Source: DASZMX01 sp035551475 (GTDB lineage Bacteria; Verrucomicrobiota; Verrucomicrobiia; Limisphaerales; Palsa-1400). Taken from it: a stretch of 46,581 nucleotides of DNA. A program made the position numbers and the translations under genes. The DNA lies in assembly GCA_035551475.1 (NCBI GenBank), contig DASZMX010000115.1, positions 1 through 46,581 on the forward strand, in the 5' to 3' direction. The notes beneath the pieces were generated by a model. The model made no database searches. It was not told where the DNA came from and worked only from the letters and a program-made list of their open reading frames with translations. Every line of letters begins with the position of its first letter. Within the stretch, counting starts at the first letter, position 1. Of this stretch, positions 19,462 through 27,305 are shown piece by piece.

Positions 19462-20507
19462 AAACACAACTCGTCCAATGCCATATTTCCACCCTGCCGG
19501 CGATTGACCTGTCCGGCGCCGAGCTGCCGGCGGACATCCAATACATGCCGCCCGGCGTCAATTACGTCACGCCTGCGAGCGGCGGCGGCAAAAAGCTGAA
19601 GATCAACGTCCACGCCGGCACGGCGGAACGCCTGCAGGCGTCCCTGGAAATGATGAAGGCCAAGGCTGACGCCGGCGAAGACAACCTGCCGTTCCTGGAT
19701 TTCGAGCATCGCGACGGCGAGGCCTCCGGCCATCCCACCCGGTTTTTCTGGGGCGGCGATGACAAGAAGAAAGGCGGCGTGCGCCTGGCGCTTGACTGGA
19801 CCAGCGACGGCGGCGACAAGGTCAAAGGCAAGGTCTTCACCAAATTTTCTCCGCAATTTCTGCACAACGCTCAAACCGGCGAGGTCGTCGGGGCGCCCGT
19901 GAACATGGGCGGCCTGGTCAATCGCGCCGCCTTTAAAAACATCGCGCCTGTTCTCGGCAAAGACGGGACGCAAACCCAACACGAAAATATGGAAACAGAA
20001 ACCGATCAGGCCGAGTTAATCGCGGCCAAGGACCAGGAGATTGCGTCCCTGCAAAAAAAGGTGACCGATCTCACGGCCAAGACCTCCGAAATCGAAACGC
20101 TCAACGGCAAAATCAAACGTCTCGAAGACGCGGCCACGGTGCAAGCCAAGGAAATCGCGACCGACTATGTGAAGACCCACGGCGTCGCGGCCGGCCGGAT
20201 CCCGCCCGCGGATGCGGCGCTGATCAAGCATTGCGAGGATTTGTATTTGACCAACCCGGTCGCGTGCAAAGCCATGATCGAGCGGATGCAAGTCAATCCC
20301 GCCTTGGCCACGGTCGTGCCCAACGGCGCGGGCGGCAGCGCGGTGCAGGCCAAGGCCGGCGAAGACCCGTTCCTCGTCAAGGCCAAGGAATTTGGCGACG
20401 CGCGCAAGATCACCGATCCGATGAAGGCCCAGGCGGAATTCGCCCAGACCTCCGCCGGCAACGTCCTTTACCAGGCTTACGTGCAGAAGATGCGCGGCGG
20501 CAAATAA
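19458..20507 (+). CDS. Prohead protease with scaffold-like C-terminus, Mu gpI-like
   Basis: 349 residues. The N-terminal two-fifths match the Mu gpI protease type: PADIQYMPPGVNYVTPASGG, then LPFLDFEHRDGEASGHP (catalytic region with H in DFEH), KVKGKVFTKFSPQFLHN and GGLVNRAAFKNI. The second part is a coiled coil (ELIAAKDQEIASLQKKVTDL, then IETLNGKIKRLEDAATVQAK) and a helical end, typical of scaffold. In Mu, gpI and an internally started gpZ share this C-terminal part. An ATG at 19989 (METETDQAEL) opens the coiled-coil part here, though without an obvious Shine-Dalgarno. Cleavage of the scaffold accompanies capsid maturation. Confidence 0.87.
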   Translation: MKTQLVQCHISTLPAIDLSGAELPADIQYMPPGVNYVTPASGGGKKLKINVHAGTAERLQASLEMMKAKADAGEDNLPFLDFEHRDGEASGHPTRFFWGGDDKKKGGVRLALDWTSDGGDKVKGKVFTKFSPQFLHNAQTGEVVGAPVNMGGLVNRAAFKNIAPVLGKDGTQTQHENMETETDQAELIAAKDQEIASLQKKVTDLTAKTSEIETLNGKIKRLEDAATVQAKEIATDYVKTHGVAAGRIPPADAALIKHCEDLYLTNPVACKAMIERMQVNPALATVVPNGAGGSAVQAKAGEDPFLVKAKEFGDARKITDPMKAQAEFAQTSAGNVLYQAYVQKMRGGK

Positions 20508-20543
20508 ACGCTCACTCCGCAATTCCCAACTCTTAAAATATTT

Positions 20544-20942
20544 ATGACACGAATCTCTGTGGTTGATGGCGCCTACGCCAGCTTCGACGCCGCCGTGCCC
20601 GCCAACCTGCTGGGCAAGGAAGGCTACGCCGTCGAGCAGGTCGGCGGCGCCCGCACCGTCCAGCTTTACACCGGCAACGCGCCGCTGCTCGGCTGGCTTT
20701 ACCAAAAATTGGAAGGCGATGTCGCCTGGACCGTCCGGCTCGCCGGCAAAGGCGGCACCGTCCGCTGCGTCGCCGGCGGCGCGATCGCGGCCCCGCCCGC
20801 TTATGTGAAAGCCTCCGCCGGCGGGACGATGGTCCTGGCCAACAGCGCGGACAAGGCGCACGGCGTCAAGGTGGATCCCACCGGCGTCAGCGCCGCCAAC
20901 GACTTCATTGAAGTCCACGACGCCTTTCAAGTCGTTCCCTAA
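20544..20942 (+). CDS. Capsid cement/decoration protein (DUF2190-like)
   Basis: 132 residues of small beta-rich composition. AAVPANLLGKEGYAVEQVGG, then VQLYTGNAPLLGWLYQKLEG and HGVKVDPTGVSAANDFIEVH fit the DUF2190-type decoration proteins found just before the major capsid gene. They bind outside the shell and stabilise it against internal DNA pressure. No export signal. Gap of 36 bases to the protease and 39 to the capsid gene, each with A/T-rich spacer without Shine-Dalgarno. Confidence 0.78.
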   Translation: MTRISVVDGAYASFDAAVPANLLGKEGYAVEQVGGARTVQLYTGNAPLLGWLYQKLEGDVAWTVRLAGKGGTVRCVAGGAIAAPPAYVKASAGGTMVLANSADKAHGVKVDPTGVSAANDFIEVHDAFQVVP

Positions 20943-20981
20943 ACCCCACGCTCAAGACCCAACTTTATTTGACACACAATT

Positions 20982-21968
20982 ATGGATACCAGCGCCACAC
21001 TTAATCCCATCATGTCCGGCTACGCCGCGCAGTTCATGCGCGAAGCGGAGGGCTTTGTCGGGCGGGACCTCTTCCCGCCGTTCCCGAGCGCGATTCAATC
21101 CGCTTCCTATTACGTCTTCACGGCCGCCAGCCTGGCGAACGTGCCCAAGCTCAAGCGCCGCGCCCCTGGCAGCGCCTACCCGCGCATCAAGCGCGAGCTG
21201 AGCAACGACAGCTTTGCCTGCTCCGATTACGGCGTGGAAGCTCCCGTGCCGGATGAAGACCGCAAGAAATACGGCGCGTATTTCAATGCCGACCTGGCGG
21301 CCATCCACCAGATCACGGACACGATTCTGTTCAATCACGAGAAGCGCGTCCATGACGCCGCCACGGATGCCAACGTCGTCCCCAACGCCACGCCGGCGAT
21401 CAAGTGGTCCGACGCGGCCAGCGATCCCAAGTCGGACGTGGACGCCGCCAAGGAAAACATCCGCAAGAAAATTGGGTTGCGCGCCAACTTGATGATCATC
21501 AGCGAGCCGGTTTTCCTGAAGCTGCAATACCATCCCAAGCTGGTGGATCTCTTCAAGTTCACCAGCGCGGGCGTGCTGCCTGAGGAGAAGCTTGCCGCTT
21601 ACCTCGGCATCAAACAGGTCAAGGTGGCCTACAACATCGACGCCACCAACAACGAAGGCCAGGTCTTCAACCCGGCGGACATCTGGGGCAACGATGTGGT
21701 CATCGCGCACGTCGAGTCCGCGATCGATCTGACCCGCCCCAATTTCGGGCGCACGTTCTATTGGACGGCCTTCTCCGGAATGCAGGCGGCCCAGACGGGC
21801 GGCACGGATGCCGCAGGCGGCTACGACATGCCGGCGGGCGCGGAGCTGATCCAGATCTCCAGCTACCGCGACGAAAAGCACAAATCGGACATTCACCGCG
21901 CCGAGCATTACGTCACGGAAAAAATGGTCGGCAGCGACGCGGGGTTCTATCTCGCCAACGTGCTGTAA
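20982..21968 (+). CDS. Major capsid protein
   Basis: 328 residues. Order and sequence suit a Mu gpT/Inf-type HK97-fold capsid: GYAAQFMREAEGFVGRDLFP, AASLANVPKLKRRAPGSAYP, DAATDANVVPNATPAIKWSD, LRANLMIISEPVFLKLQYHP (the A-domain region that follows the spine), and AYNIDATNNEGQVFNPADIW with NDVVIAHVESA. It forms the icosahedral shell. There is no long N-terminal delta region, consistent with a separate scaffold in the preceding gene. It is likely the most abundant late product, yet no special promoter is seen directly in front. Confidence 0.9.
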   Translation: MDTSATLNPIMSGYAAQFMREAEGFVGRDLFPPFPSAIQSASYYVFTAASLANVPKLKRRAPGSAYPRIKRELSNDSFACSDYGVEAPVPDEDRKKYGAYFNADLAAIHQITDTILFNHEKRVHDAATDANVVPNATPAIKWSDAASDPKSDVDAAKENIRKKIGLRANLMIISEPVFLKLQYHPKLVDLFKFTSAGVLPEEKLAAYLGIKQVKVAYNIDATNNEGQVFNPADIWGNDVVIAHVESAIDLTRPNFGRTFYWTAFSGMQAAQTGGTDAAGGYDMPAGAELIQISSYRDEKHKSDIHRAEHYVTEKMVGSDAGFYLANVL

Positions 21969-22003
21969 TTGACACCGAGCCTTAAATCCAAAACTACAAA
22001 ATT

Positions 22004-22612
22004 ATGATCGCTCTGAAGACACTCGCCTCCTTCGTGGACCTCGCGGCCCAGCTCTTAATGACGGCCTTCCTCCTCGCCTTGCTCTGCCGGAAAAAGCGCA
22101 TCCTGCGCCGTCCGCTGGGTTTAGGTGTGGCGGCGTTGCTGTTGGTTAGCCTCCTGCTGCAGCCGTGCGCCCAGGCTGGCACTGCCACCGTGACGTTGCC
22201 CACTGCGGGCAGCAACACCTGGCAAATGCAAACCAACCTGCCGATCACCGTCTCTGGCGTAAACGGCAGCTCGAACATCCTGACCCAGCCGCAGTACGTG
22301 CAGCGCGGACGCGGGCAGGGCTTCATGGCCGGCATCACGGTGACCAACGCCATGACCAATGCCACCGTCACGATCAATTACGCGGTGAGCATCGACGGCC
22401 TGACCAACTCGCAGGGGACCGCGACCTGGCCGCTGTCGCAAACGACGACGATCACCACGCAGGCAGGCGCCACATTGATAGTGTTCCCCACCAACTTCCC
22501 GCCCGCGTTGGTGGACAATTACACGTCGATCACGCCGACGAACATCACGCTGGCCAATTGGACCAACAATCCCGGCAGCGTCACACTCAACTGGCTGGAA
22601 GCTTCGCCCTAG
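22004..22612 (+). CDS. Membrane-anchored or secreted beta protein in capsid cluster
   Basis: 202 residues. Two hydrophobic helices lie at about 8-27 (SFVDLAAQLLMTAFLLALLC) and 38-56 (LGLGVAALLLVSLLLQPC), separated by the basic RKKRILRRP. A Cys is followed by QAGTATVTLPTAGSNTW, then a Thr/Asn-rich beta region (GITVTNAMTNATVTINYAVS; NITLANWTNNPGSVTLNWLE). The second helix looks like a cleavable or lipid-type signal. Such an export-type protein between capsid and connector genes is unusual. It may be displayed on the lysogen surface, or the helices may insert in the virion. No family is recognised. Confidence 0.72.
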   Translation: MIALKTLASFVDLAAQLLMTAFLLALLCRKKRILRRPLGLGVAALLLVSLLLQPCAQAGTATVTLPTAGSNTWQMQTNLPITVSGVNGSSNILTQPQYVQRGRGQGFMAGITVTNAMTNATVTINYAVSIDGLTNSQGTATWPLSQTTTITTQAGATLIVFPTNFPPALVDNYTSITPTNITLANWTNNPGSVTLNWLEASP

Positions 22613-22643
22613 CGCGCCGGCTCACGTTCCCATCACTACGATT

Positions 22644-22985
22644 ATGAAACTGAAAATTCTAAAAAACGTCACCCATCTCGGGGAGTTCCATCGCGCCGGC
22701 GCGGTCGTGGAGCTGCCTGACACGCACGCTGCGCTGTTGATTGACAGCGAGCACGCCAAGTCCGTCAACGGCCAGGCGCCGAAGCTTCCGGAAAAAGCCG
22801 ACGCCTCCGCCGCGCTGGAGAAAGTCCAGGCCGCCCTGGCGAAAAGCAAAGAGGAAGCCAAGGAGCTGCGCGCCTTCAACGACGAATATGAGCGCGAGAA
22901 CAAGGACCTGGCCAAGCGCCTCAACGCGCTGGAGAAGCAATTGAAAGCCGCGCCCGCCGCCGACGCCAAGCCGCCCGCGGCCTGA
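22644..22985 (+). CDS. Coiled-coil protein, Mu gp35 position (113 aa)
   Basis: Residues 1-38 form a small beta-like unit (KNVTHLGEFHRAGAVVELPD) like the short domain found in Mu-type gp35/gp38 proteins. Residues 48-105 are a strong coiled coil: ASAALEKVQAALAKSKEEAK, then ELRAFNDEYERENKDLAKRL. The tail is Ala/Pro-rich. It lies in the place of Mu gp35, just before the connector genes. It may be a head or neck accessory. Confidence 0.62.
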   Translation: MKLKILKNVTHLGEFHRAGAVVELPDTHAALLIDSEHAKSVNGQAPKLPEKADASAALEKVQAALAKSKEEAKELRAFNDEYERENKDLAKRLNALEKQLKAAPAADAKPPAA

Positions 22986-23042
22986 ACCGAAACTGCAATC
23001 AAAACGCGCGGCGGCCGCAGCCGGCTGCCGCGCTCCTAAAAT

Positions 23043-23261
23043 ATGACTGGCAAAGTAAAATGGTACAACAGCCAAAAAGGCTATGGCTTCATCTCGGTGG
23101 CGGCCGCCCATGGCGCGGAGGATGTGTTCGTTCACGCCAAGGATGTCCGCGCCGCGGGCCGCGTCACGCTGAACCAGGGCGAGCAAGTTTCGTTTGACAC
23201 CGAGCCGACCGAGCGCGCCCACGTCAAGGCCGTCCGCCTGCTCGTCACCCCCGCCGCCTGA
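23043..23261 (+). CDS. csp: Cold-shock domain protein (CspA family)
   Basis: 72 residues forming one complete cold-shock domain: KVKWYNSQKGYGFI with RNP1 (K12-G-Y-G-F-I17), RNP2 DVFVH (27-31), and a closing GEQVSFDTEPTERAHVKAVR. Cold-shock proteins bind single-stranded RNA or DNA and melt secondary structure or act as antiterminators. It lies between head genes on the same strand; its TGA shares one base with the next ATG (23261). A csp gene inside a structural operon is unusual and may help transcription or translation of late mRNA. It probably came from a bacterial host; the fit with operon spacing suggests long residence. Confidence 0.93.
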   Translation: MTGKVKWYNSQKGYGFISVAAAHGAEDVFVHAKDVRAAGRVTLNQGEQVSFDTEPTERAHVKAVRLLVTPAA

Positions 23262-23935
23262 TGCCCTACGCGCCCACAGACTTTTTCAGCCAGGACGAAG
23301 TCACGTCCCTGGAAGGACAGTTGCAGAACACGGTGGACACCGTGTTGCTGCAAGACCTGCTGGCTGATTCGGTGCAAAAGGTGCGCGACTACACGCTCAA
23401 GTACAACATCGAGCCGGCGCGCCAGAAACGCCTGGTGCGCGCGCTCGTAAAATTCGAGGCCTACAAGGAAGTCGGCCCTGTGCCGTCCCAAATCCAAACC
23501 GCCTGGGACGATGCCATGCGCGAATTGCGCGAGATTCGCGACAACAAATTCCCTGACCTGCTGATCCAGGCTCCCGCTGATCCGGCGCTCGCCGCCCCGG
23601 CGGGCTCCTTTGGCGGACGACGCCGGATCCGCTTTGGCGGGCTGCCGATCGGCGGCGATGGCTCGTTCGCGCAAACGTCTGCAACCCCTCTTCCTGATAT
23701 GGCCCGGCAAGGCACTCTCCCGATCACCGGCTATCCGACCGACGCGTTTACCGTGCGCGGCCTCGGCTTGAATTTTCAACCCGTCAACGTGGTGGCCAAC
23801 GTGATGCAGCCGGCCGGGGCCCTGCAGATCTTCTGCACGATTGTGGCAGGCAGCCTGTCGAACGACGGATTCACCGTCACGTTCAGCGGCATAATCGACC
23901 GCGCCGGCTACCAGATCAGCTATTCCATTTCATGA
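23261..23935 (+). CDS. Head-tail connector (Mu gp36/DUF1320-like) with extra domain
   Basis: 224 residues. The N-terminal 100 (DEVTSLEGQLQNTVDTVLLQ, LLADSVQKVRDYTLKYNIEP, ALVKFEAYKEVG) is the all-helical connector type of DUF1320/gp6. A Gly/Ala/Arg linker leads to a C-terminal beta domain of about 70 residues (DAFTVRGLGLNFQPVNVVAN, then MQPAGALQIFCTIVAGSLSN, DGFTVTFSG). That domain reappears at the end of the protein at 35364-35858, so it may be a surface decoration module. The connector forms the ring below the portal. The stop overlaps the next start by four bases. Confidence 0.78.
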   Translation: MPYAPTDFFSQDEVTSLEGQLQNTVDTVLLQDLLADSVQKVRDYTLKYNIEPARQKRLVRALVKFEAYKEVGPVPSQIQTAWDDAMRELREIRDNKFPDLLIQAPADPALAAPAGSFGGRRRIRFGGLPIGGDGSFAQTSATPLPDMARQGTLPITGYPTDAFTVRGLGLNFQPVNVVANVMQPAGALQIFCTIVAGSLSNDGFTVTFSGIIDRAGYQISYSIS

Positions 23936-24477
23936 ACACGTTCCTTCCCACCATCGCGATCATGACGGCCGTCCAGACCTGGATGAAAGCGGCTGTCTTG
24001 ACGCCGGCCAGCGCTCCCAATCCGGCCGTCAACCTGGTGGAAGATTGTCAATTCTATTCCTCGCCTGACCTGGTGCGCGCCTTCCAGGAACTGAAGTCTT
24101 TCAAGAACCGCATCTGCCTGATCATCCCGAGCTACGATCACTACCAGGAGACGCGCGAGGGCAATTCGTTGAAGATCCATTGCGTCCGCCAATTCACTCT
24201 GCTGCTGTGCGATCGCGATGTCGGCAACCGTCAGAAGGCCTCCACCGGCGATCCCGCTGATCCCGCGCATCCGGGCGTGCTGGCGATGAAAGATTATGTC
24301 GAGAATAATTTGATCGCCCTCAATTTCGATTTCCTTCCGGCCCTGCTGGTCCTTCACCCGCTTGAAGGGCAGCCGTTCAAATTAGTGGACAAGGACCGGA
24401 CTGACCTGGCTGGCCGCCTCGGCTGGCTCATGACGTGGCAAGCCGACGCCGGCGACCGCGTCTTCACGATCCGATAA
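23932..24477 (+). CDS. Tail terminator/neck protein, Mu gp37-like (DUF1834)
   Basis: 181 residues. AFQELKSFKNRICLIIPSYD, then SLKIHCVRQFTLLLCDRDVG and LDFLPALLVLHPLEGQPFKL-like segments (here NFDFLPALLVLHPLEGQPFK) follow the alpha-beta plan of DUF1834 and lambda gpU-type tail terminators. In Mu, gp37 follows gp36 exactly as here. It caps the tail and joins it to the head. No membrane or export signal. Confidence 0.72.
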   Translation: MNTFLPTIAIMTAVQTWMKAAVLTPASAPNPAVNLVEDCQFYSSPDLVRAFQELKSFKNRICLIIPSYDHYQETREGNSLKIHCVRQFTLLLCDRDVGNRQKASTGDPADPAHPGVLAMKDYVENNLIALNFDFLPALLVLHPLEGQPFKLVDKDRTDLAGRLGWLMTWQADAGDRVFTIR

Positions 24478-24489
24478 CCATCAAAAATT

Positions 24490-24792
24490 ATGCCTGCCAC
24501 TGAACGCAAGAAAGTCCGATTGACCCAAACCCAATTCATCGACGGCCAGCGCCACGAGGTGGACGAGAAGAAGCCGGAAGCGGCGCCCGTCCTCAATCTG
24601 CTGGTCTCGCACGCGGACGATTTGATCGCCGCCGGCGTGGCCGAAGAGCCGGCGGCTCCCGCCGCTGTCGCCGCGGCCGTCGTTCCGCCCAAGCCCAAAC
24701 CCGCGGCCAAAGCCGCCCCGTCCGCCCCGTCCGCCCCGTCCGCGCCGCCGTTGCCGCCGTTGCCGCCGTTGCCACCGTCCACCGCCAGCTAA
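24490..24792 (+). CDS. Small protein with Pro-rich repeat tail, Mu gp38 position
   Basis: 100 residues. The N-terminal half is KVRLTQTQFIDGQRHEVDEK and VLNLLVSHADDLIAAGVAEE, which resembles the short fold in DUF2635-type tail proteins (x-V-x-x-D-L-V-x-x-G-x-A). The C-terminal half is Ala/Pro-rich and ends SAPSAPSAPPLPPLPPLPPS. This tail is encoded by two short tandem DNA repeats at 24713-24778, which can vary in number by slippage. It lies directly in front of the tail tube genes. Confidence 0.65.
   Translation: MPATERKKVRLTQTQFIDGQRHEVDEKKPEAAPVLNLLVSHADDLIAAGVAEEPAAPAAVAAAVVPPKPKPAAKAAPSAPSAPSAPPLPPLPPLPPSTAS
24713..24778. repeat. Two tandem 9-base repeat tracts
   Basis: Three to four units of CCGTCCGCC are followed by three to four units of GCCGTTGCC. 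They encode S-A-P and L-P-P repeats. Length variation would keep the frame. Confidence 0.85.
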
Positions 24793-24822
24793 ACCACCAC
24801 GCCTTACTGTCACATATAACTT

Positions 24823-25545
24823 ATGAATATTGGAGATTTTCGCACGCGCCGCAAGGTCACCGGCAAATTCTATTTTGCCGACATCGCCACCCCGGCCGCT
24901 TTAAACGACTTCGGCAACGTCACGCTGATCAAGCAAAACCCCAAGGTGGACCGCGCGCAAATGATGACCGCGCAAAAAGGCTTCCTGCAAGTCACCCACG
25001 AGGAGCCGTCCAAGATCGATTGGCGCTACCAGGTGAAGCTGGACGAGCATAGCGACGCCTTGCTCTCGCTGCTCCGCCTGGCTTCCACCGTCAGCTCGGT
25101 CACGCAGAACTCCGCCTCCGGCGCCTCCTGGTCGATCTCCAGCGCCAGCCCTGGATTCTGCTATTACGTCGGCGCTCTCGGGCTGACCGCGTTCACCATG
25201 ACCACTTACACGCTCGGCTCGGATTACACCATCGATCTGGGCAGCGGCATGTTGACGATCCTGGCCACGGGCACGATCGCCGCCAGCACCAGCCTCTCTG
25301 GCACGCTCACCAATCCGCAGGTCAAGCTGCACACCGCCACGGCCTTCACGAAGACGTTCTGGCGCGGCCAGGCCCAGATCAACACGTTCGATCAAAACAG
25401 CCTGCTGCCGCGCGACATCGTCTCCGGCGCCGCGGAATTGATTGTGTCCGATTGGGGCGAGCACGACGGGCAGAAGTGGAACGAGGTGCAGATCGAGCTG
25501 CTCTTCACTGCCGCGCCGACGCTGCAGGCTCCGGAACTGCCCTAA
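24823..25545 (+). CDS. Tail tube protein, first paralogue
   Basis: 240 residues, beta-rich. The N-terminal MNIGDFRTRRKVTGKFYFAD and KIDWRYQVKLDEHSDALLSL, and the C-terminal AQINTFDQNSLLPRDIVSGA with HDGQKWNEVQIELLFTA, closely parallel the next gene. The middle has YTLGSDYTIDLGSGMLTIL. Tube proteins with this start and a conserved closing E-x-x-L-x-F are usual between terminator and assembly-chaperone genes in long-tailed phages. No sheath gene is present, so the tail is non-contractile. Confidence 0.78.
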   Translation: MNIGDFRTRRKVTGKFYFADIATPAALNDFGNVTLIKQNPKVDRAQMMTAQKGFLQVTHEEPSKIDWRYQVKLDEHSDALLSLLRLASTVSSVTQNSASGASWSISSASPGFCYYVGALGLTAFTMTTYTLGSDYTIDLGSGMLTILATGTIAASTSLSGTLTNPQVKLHTATAFTKTFWRGQAQINTFDQNSLLPRDIVSGAAELIVSDWGEHDGQKWNEVQIELLFTAAPTLQAPELP

Positions 25546-25554
25546 CGCCGGCCT

Positions 25555-26634
25555 ATGAACATTGGTTCCACGCTTGCGCGGCAGAAACTAACCGGCCGCC
25601 TTTACTTTGCCCGCACCGGCTTCGCGCTGGTCGATCTGGGCAACGCCGAGCTTTTCAAGGAAGCCGGCAAGGTGGACCGCGGCCAGCAGTTGACGCGGCG
25701 CGGCGGCCAGATTGTCGTCAGCCACGAGGAGCCGGCCAAGATTGATTGGCGTTGGAAAGTGAAGCTCGATGAAAAATCAGGCGAGGCCCTGCGCTTGTTG
25801 ACGCTGGCCACGGCGTCCAGCTTCACCACGCCCACCACCAACGCCGCGCAGTCCAACTGCGGGGCCGCGGGCGACGTCCTCGCCCCCGGCCAGGTCTGGC
25901 TGCCCACGGTGATCACCGCTAACTGGCCGCTGCTCAACCTAAACGCCGGCGCGGGCTCCTTCATCGTGGTCTCCTGCAACGCCACGACCTACACCTTGAA
26001 CACCGATTACACGGTGGATCCGGCCACGGGCGCGATCACCGCCCTGAACCTGTTGGGCGATGGCGTCCACCAATTGCATGCGACCGTCAAGGCCCTGGCC
26101 TACACGGCCAGTAAATACACGCTGCTCTCCGAATCATTTGTCCGCGGCAGCTCGCAAATCAATCTGTTCGATCAAAACGATGAGCTGTTCATCAACCAGG
26201 GCGCGCTCAACACCGGCGCCGATCCCGGCCAGCCGATCGGCGCGCCCGGCTTCATCATCCATGCCGGGACGAGCTATGCCCTGGGCGTTTATCAGATCGC
26301 CAATTTCCAGCTCAAAAGCGCCGCCTCCGGCGACACCTCCAACGCCGCGCCGCTCTACACCGCTGGCGTGGATTACACCTACAACCCGGCGACCGGCGTC
26401 ATCACGGCCTTGAGCGACCTGGGGCAGTTTCATCTGCCGGGGGACCAGCTCCTTTGGTTTGGCTCCGCTCCCGCGCTCAAGACGTACGGAAATATTGCGC
26501 CGCGCGAAATCATCCTGCTGCCCTCCGCGGAACTCGCGGCCACGGAGTGGCCGGAGGATGACGGCCAGAAATGGGAAGGCTTCACGCTCGACCTGGCGGG
26601 ATTAATCGCCCCCGTCGTGCAATCCCGCGAATAA
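25555..26634 (+). CDS. Tail tube protein, second paralogue with inserted domain
   Basis: 359 residues. Its ends match the preceding protein: MNIGSTLARQKLTGRLYFAR, HEEPAKIDWRWKVKLDEKSG, SQINLFDQND, and DDGQKWEGFTLDLAGLIAP. About 110 residues more are inserted, containing a second copy of a Y-x-x-x-x-D-Y-x-x-(N/D)-P-A-T-G motif (NTDYTVDPATGAITALN and GVDYTYNPATGVITALS). It is a tandem duplication, with the copy enlarged by a beta domain, perhaps exposed on the tail surface. Both copies are intact. It starts nine bases after the first. Confidence 0.78.
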   Translation: MNIGSTLARQKLTGRLYFARTGFALVDLGNAELFKEAGKVDRGQQLTRRGGQIVVSHEEPAKIDWRWKVKLDEKSGEALRLLTLATASSFTTPTTNAAQSNCGAAGDVLAPGQVWLPTVITANWPLLNLNAGAGSFIVVSCNATTYTLNTDYTVDPATGAITALNLLGDGVHQLHATVKALAYTASKYTLLSESFVRGSSQINLFDQNDELFINQGALNTGADPGQPIGAPGFIIHAGTSYALGVYQIANFQLKSAASGDTSNAAPLYTAGVDYTYNPATGVITALSDLGQFHLPGDQLLWFGSAPALKTYGNIAPREIILLPSAELAATEWPEDDGQKWEGFTLDLAGLIAPVVQSRE

Positions 26635-26654
26635 ATCCAACATCCACCACGCTC

Positions 26655-27176
26655 ATGTCAAATATACTTAATCCCGTTCGTGAAATCACCCTCGGCGCGG
26701 GCCGCATCGAAGTGCGCCAGATGCCGTTCGTCCAGGCCATCGAGTTCATCAAGCGCCTCAGCGTCGTCGCCTCGCGCATGTTTGATGACCACGGCCGCTT
26801 CAAACTTTCTCGCGCCGTGGCCAGCCCGGCGGAGCCGCTGCCGGTCATCGATCCGGAGCTGGCGCGCACGGGCGTCGCACGCCTCGCGACCCCAACTGAA
26901 GTTCACATGGCGTTTGATTTCGACGCCATTCAAAAGGTGATCGCCGAGTCCGCCGATCTCACCGAGTTTTTGATTCTGCATTCCACCCGCCAGGATGCCG
27001 CGTGGCTGAAATCCCTTTCGCTCCTGGAAGGCCTCACGATTCTGGAGGCCGCCCTGGACTTGAATCTTTCCCCCGAGGTCCTGCGGTTGGGAAACGAAGT
27101 CGCCGGCGCGCTCACTCGCCTGCAGAGGAAGAAGACGGCGCCGGCGAAGCCCTCATCGTCAGCGTCGATTTCCTGA
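26655..27176 (+). CDS. Tail assembly chaperone, short form (gpG-like)
   Basis: 173 residues from ATG 26655 (a longer upstream frame lies in the tube gene). ILNPVREITLGAGRIEVRQM, PFVQAIEFIKRLSVVASRMF and AESADLTEFLILHSTRQDAA follow the small tail-assembly-chaperone pattern of genes between tail tube and tape measure. Chaperones of this type coat the tape measure during tube polymerisation. A slippery heptamer at 27089-27095 allows part of the ribosomes to continue in the -1 frame to 27304, as in lambda G/G-T. Without frameshift, translation ends in a Lys/Pro/Ser-rich tail. Confidence 0.82.
   Translation: MSNILNPVREITLGAGRIEVRQMPFVQAIEFIKRLSVVASRMFDDHGRFKLSRAVASPAEPLPVIDPELARTGVARLATPTEVHMAFDFDAIQKVIAESADLTEFLILHSTRQDAAWLKSLSLLEGLTILEAALDLNLSPEVLRLGNEVAGALTRLQRKKTAPAKPSSSASIS
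27089..27095 (+). promoter_or_regulatory. Programmed -1 frameshift site GGGAAAC
   Basis: The heptamer is in the right phase (G GGA AAC in zero frame, codons 27090-27095). After slipping, GGG AAA CGA continues in the -1 frame, open to 27304. Lambda uses GGGAAAG at the same place. Confidence 0.82.
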
Positions 27177-27304
27177 TCTGGCAAGGCTACGGCTCATGGC
27201 GCGAAATCCAACAGTTGACACTGCCCCAGCTCGACGCGTTTCTCGACGCCGCCGAGGAGCGGCTGCGCCACACCTACGCGGACGAGACCGGAAAGGGGCG
27301 TTGA
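27093..27304 (+). CDS. -1 frame extension of the tail assembly chaperone (gpGT-like)
   Basis: After the slip the added segment is about 70 residues: an Arg-rich joint, EEEDGAGEALIVSVDFLIWQ, then SWREIQQLTLPQLDAFLDAA and a charged end. The motif I-W-Q-G-Y-x-S-x-x-E-x-x-x-L-T is typical of T-type extensions in tail chaperones, which contact the tape measure. The full fusion would span 26655-27304, about 216 residues. There is no good start codon of its own near the beginning of the conserved part, which supports frameshift expression. It ends two bases before the tape measure ATG (27306). Confidence 0.8.
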
Positions 27305-27305
27305 T

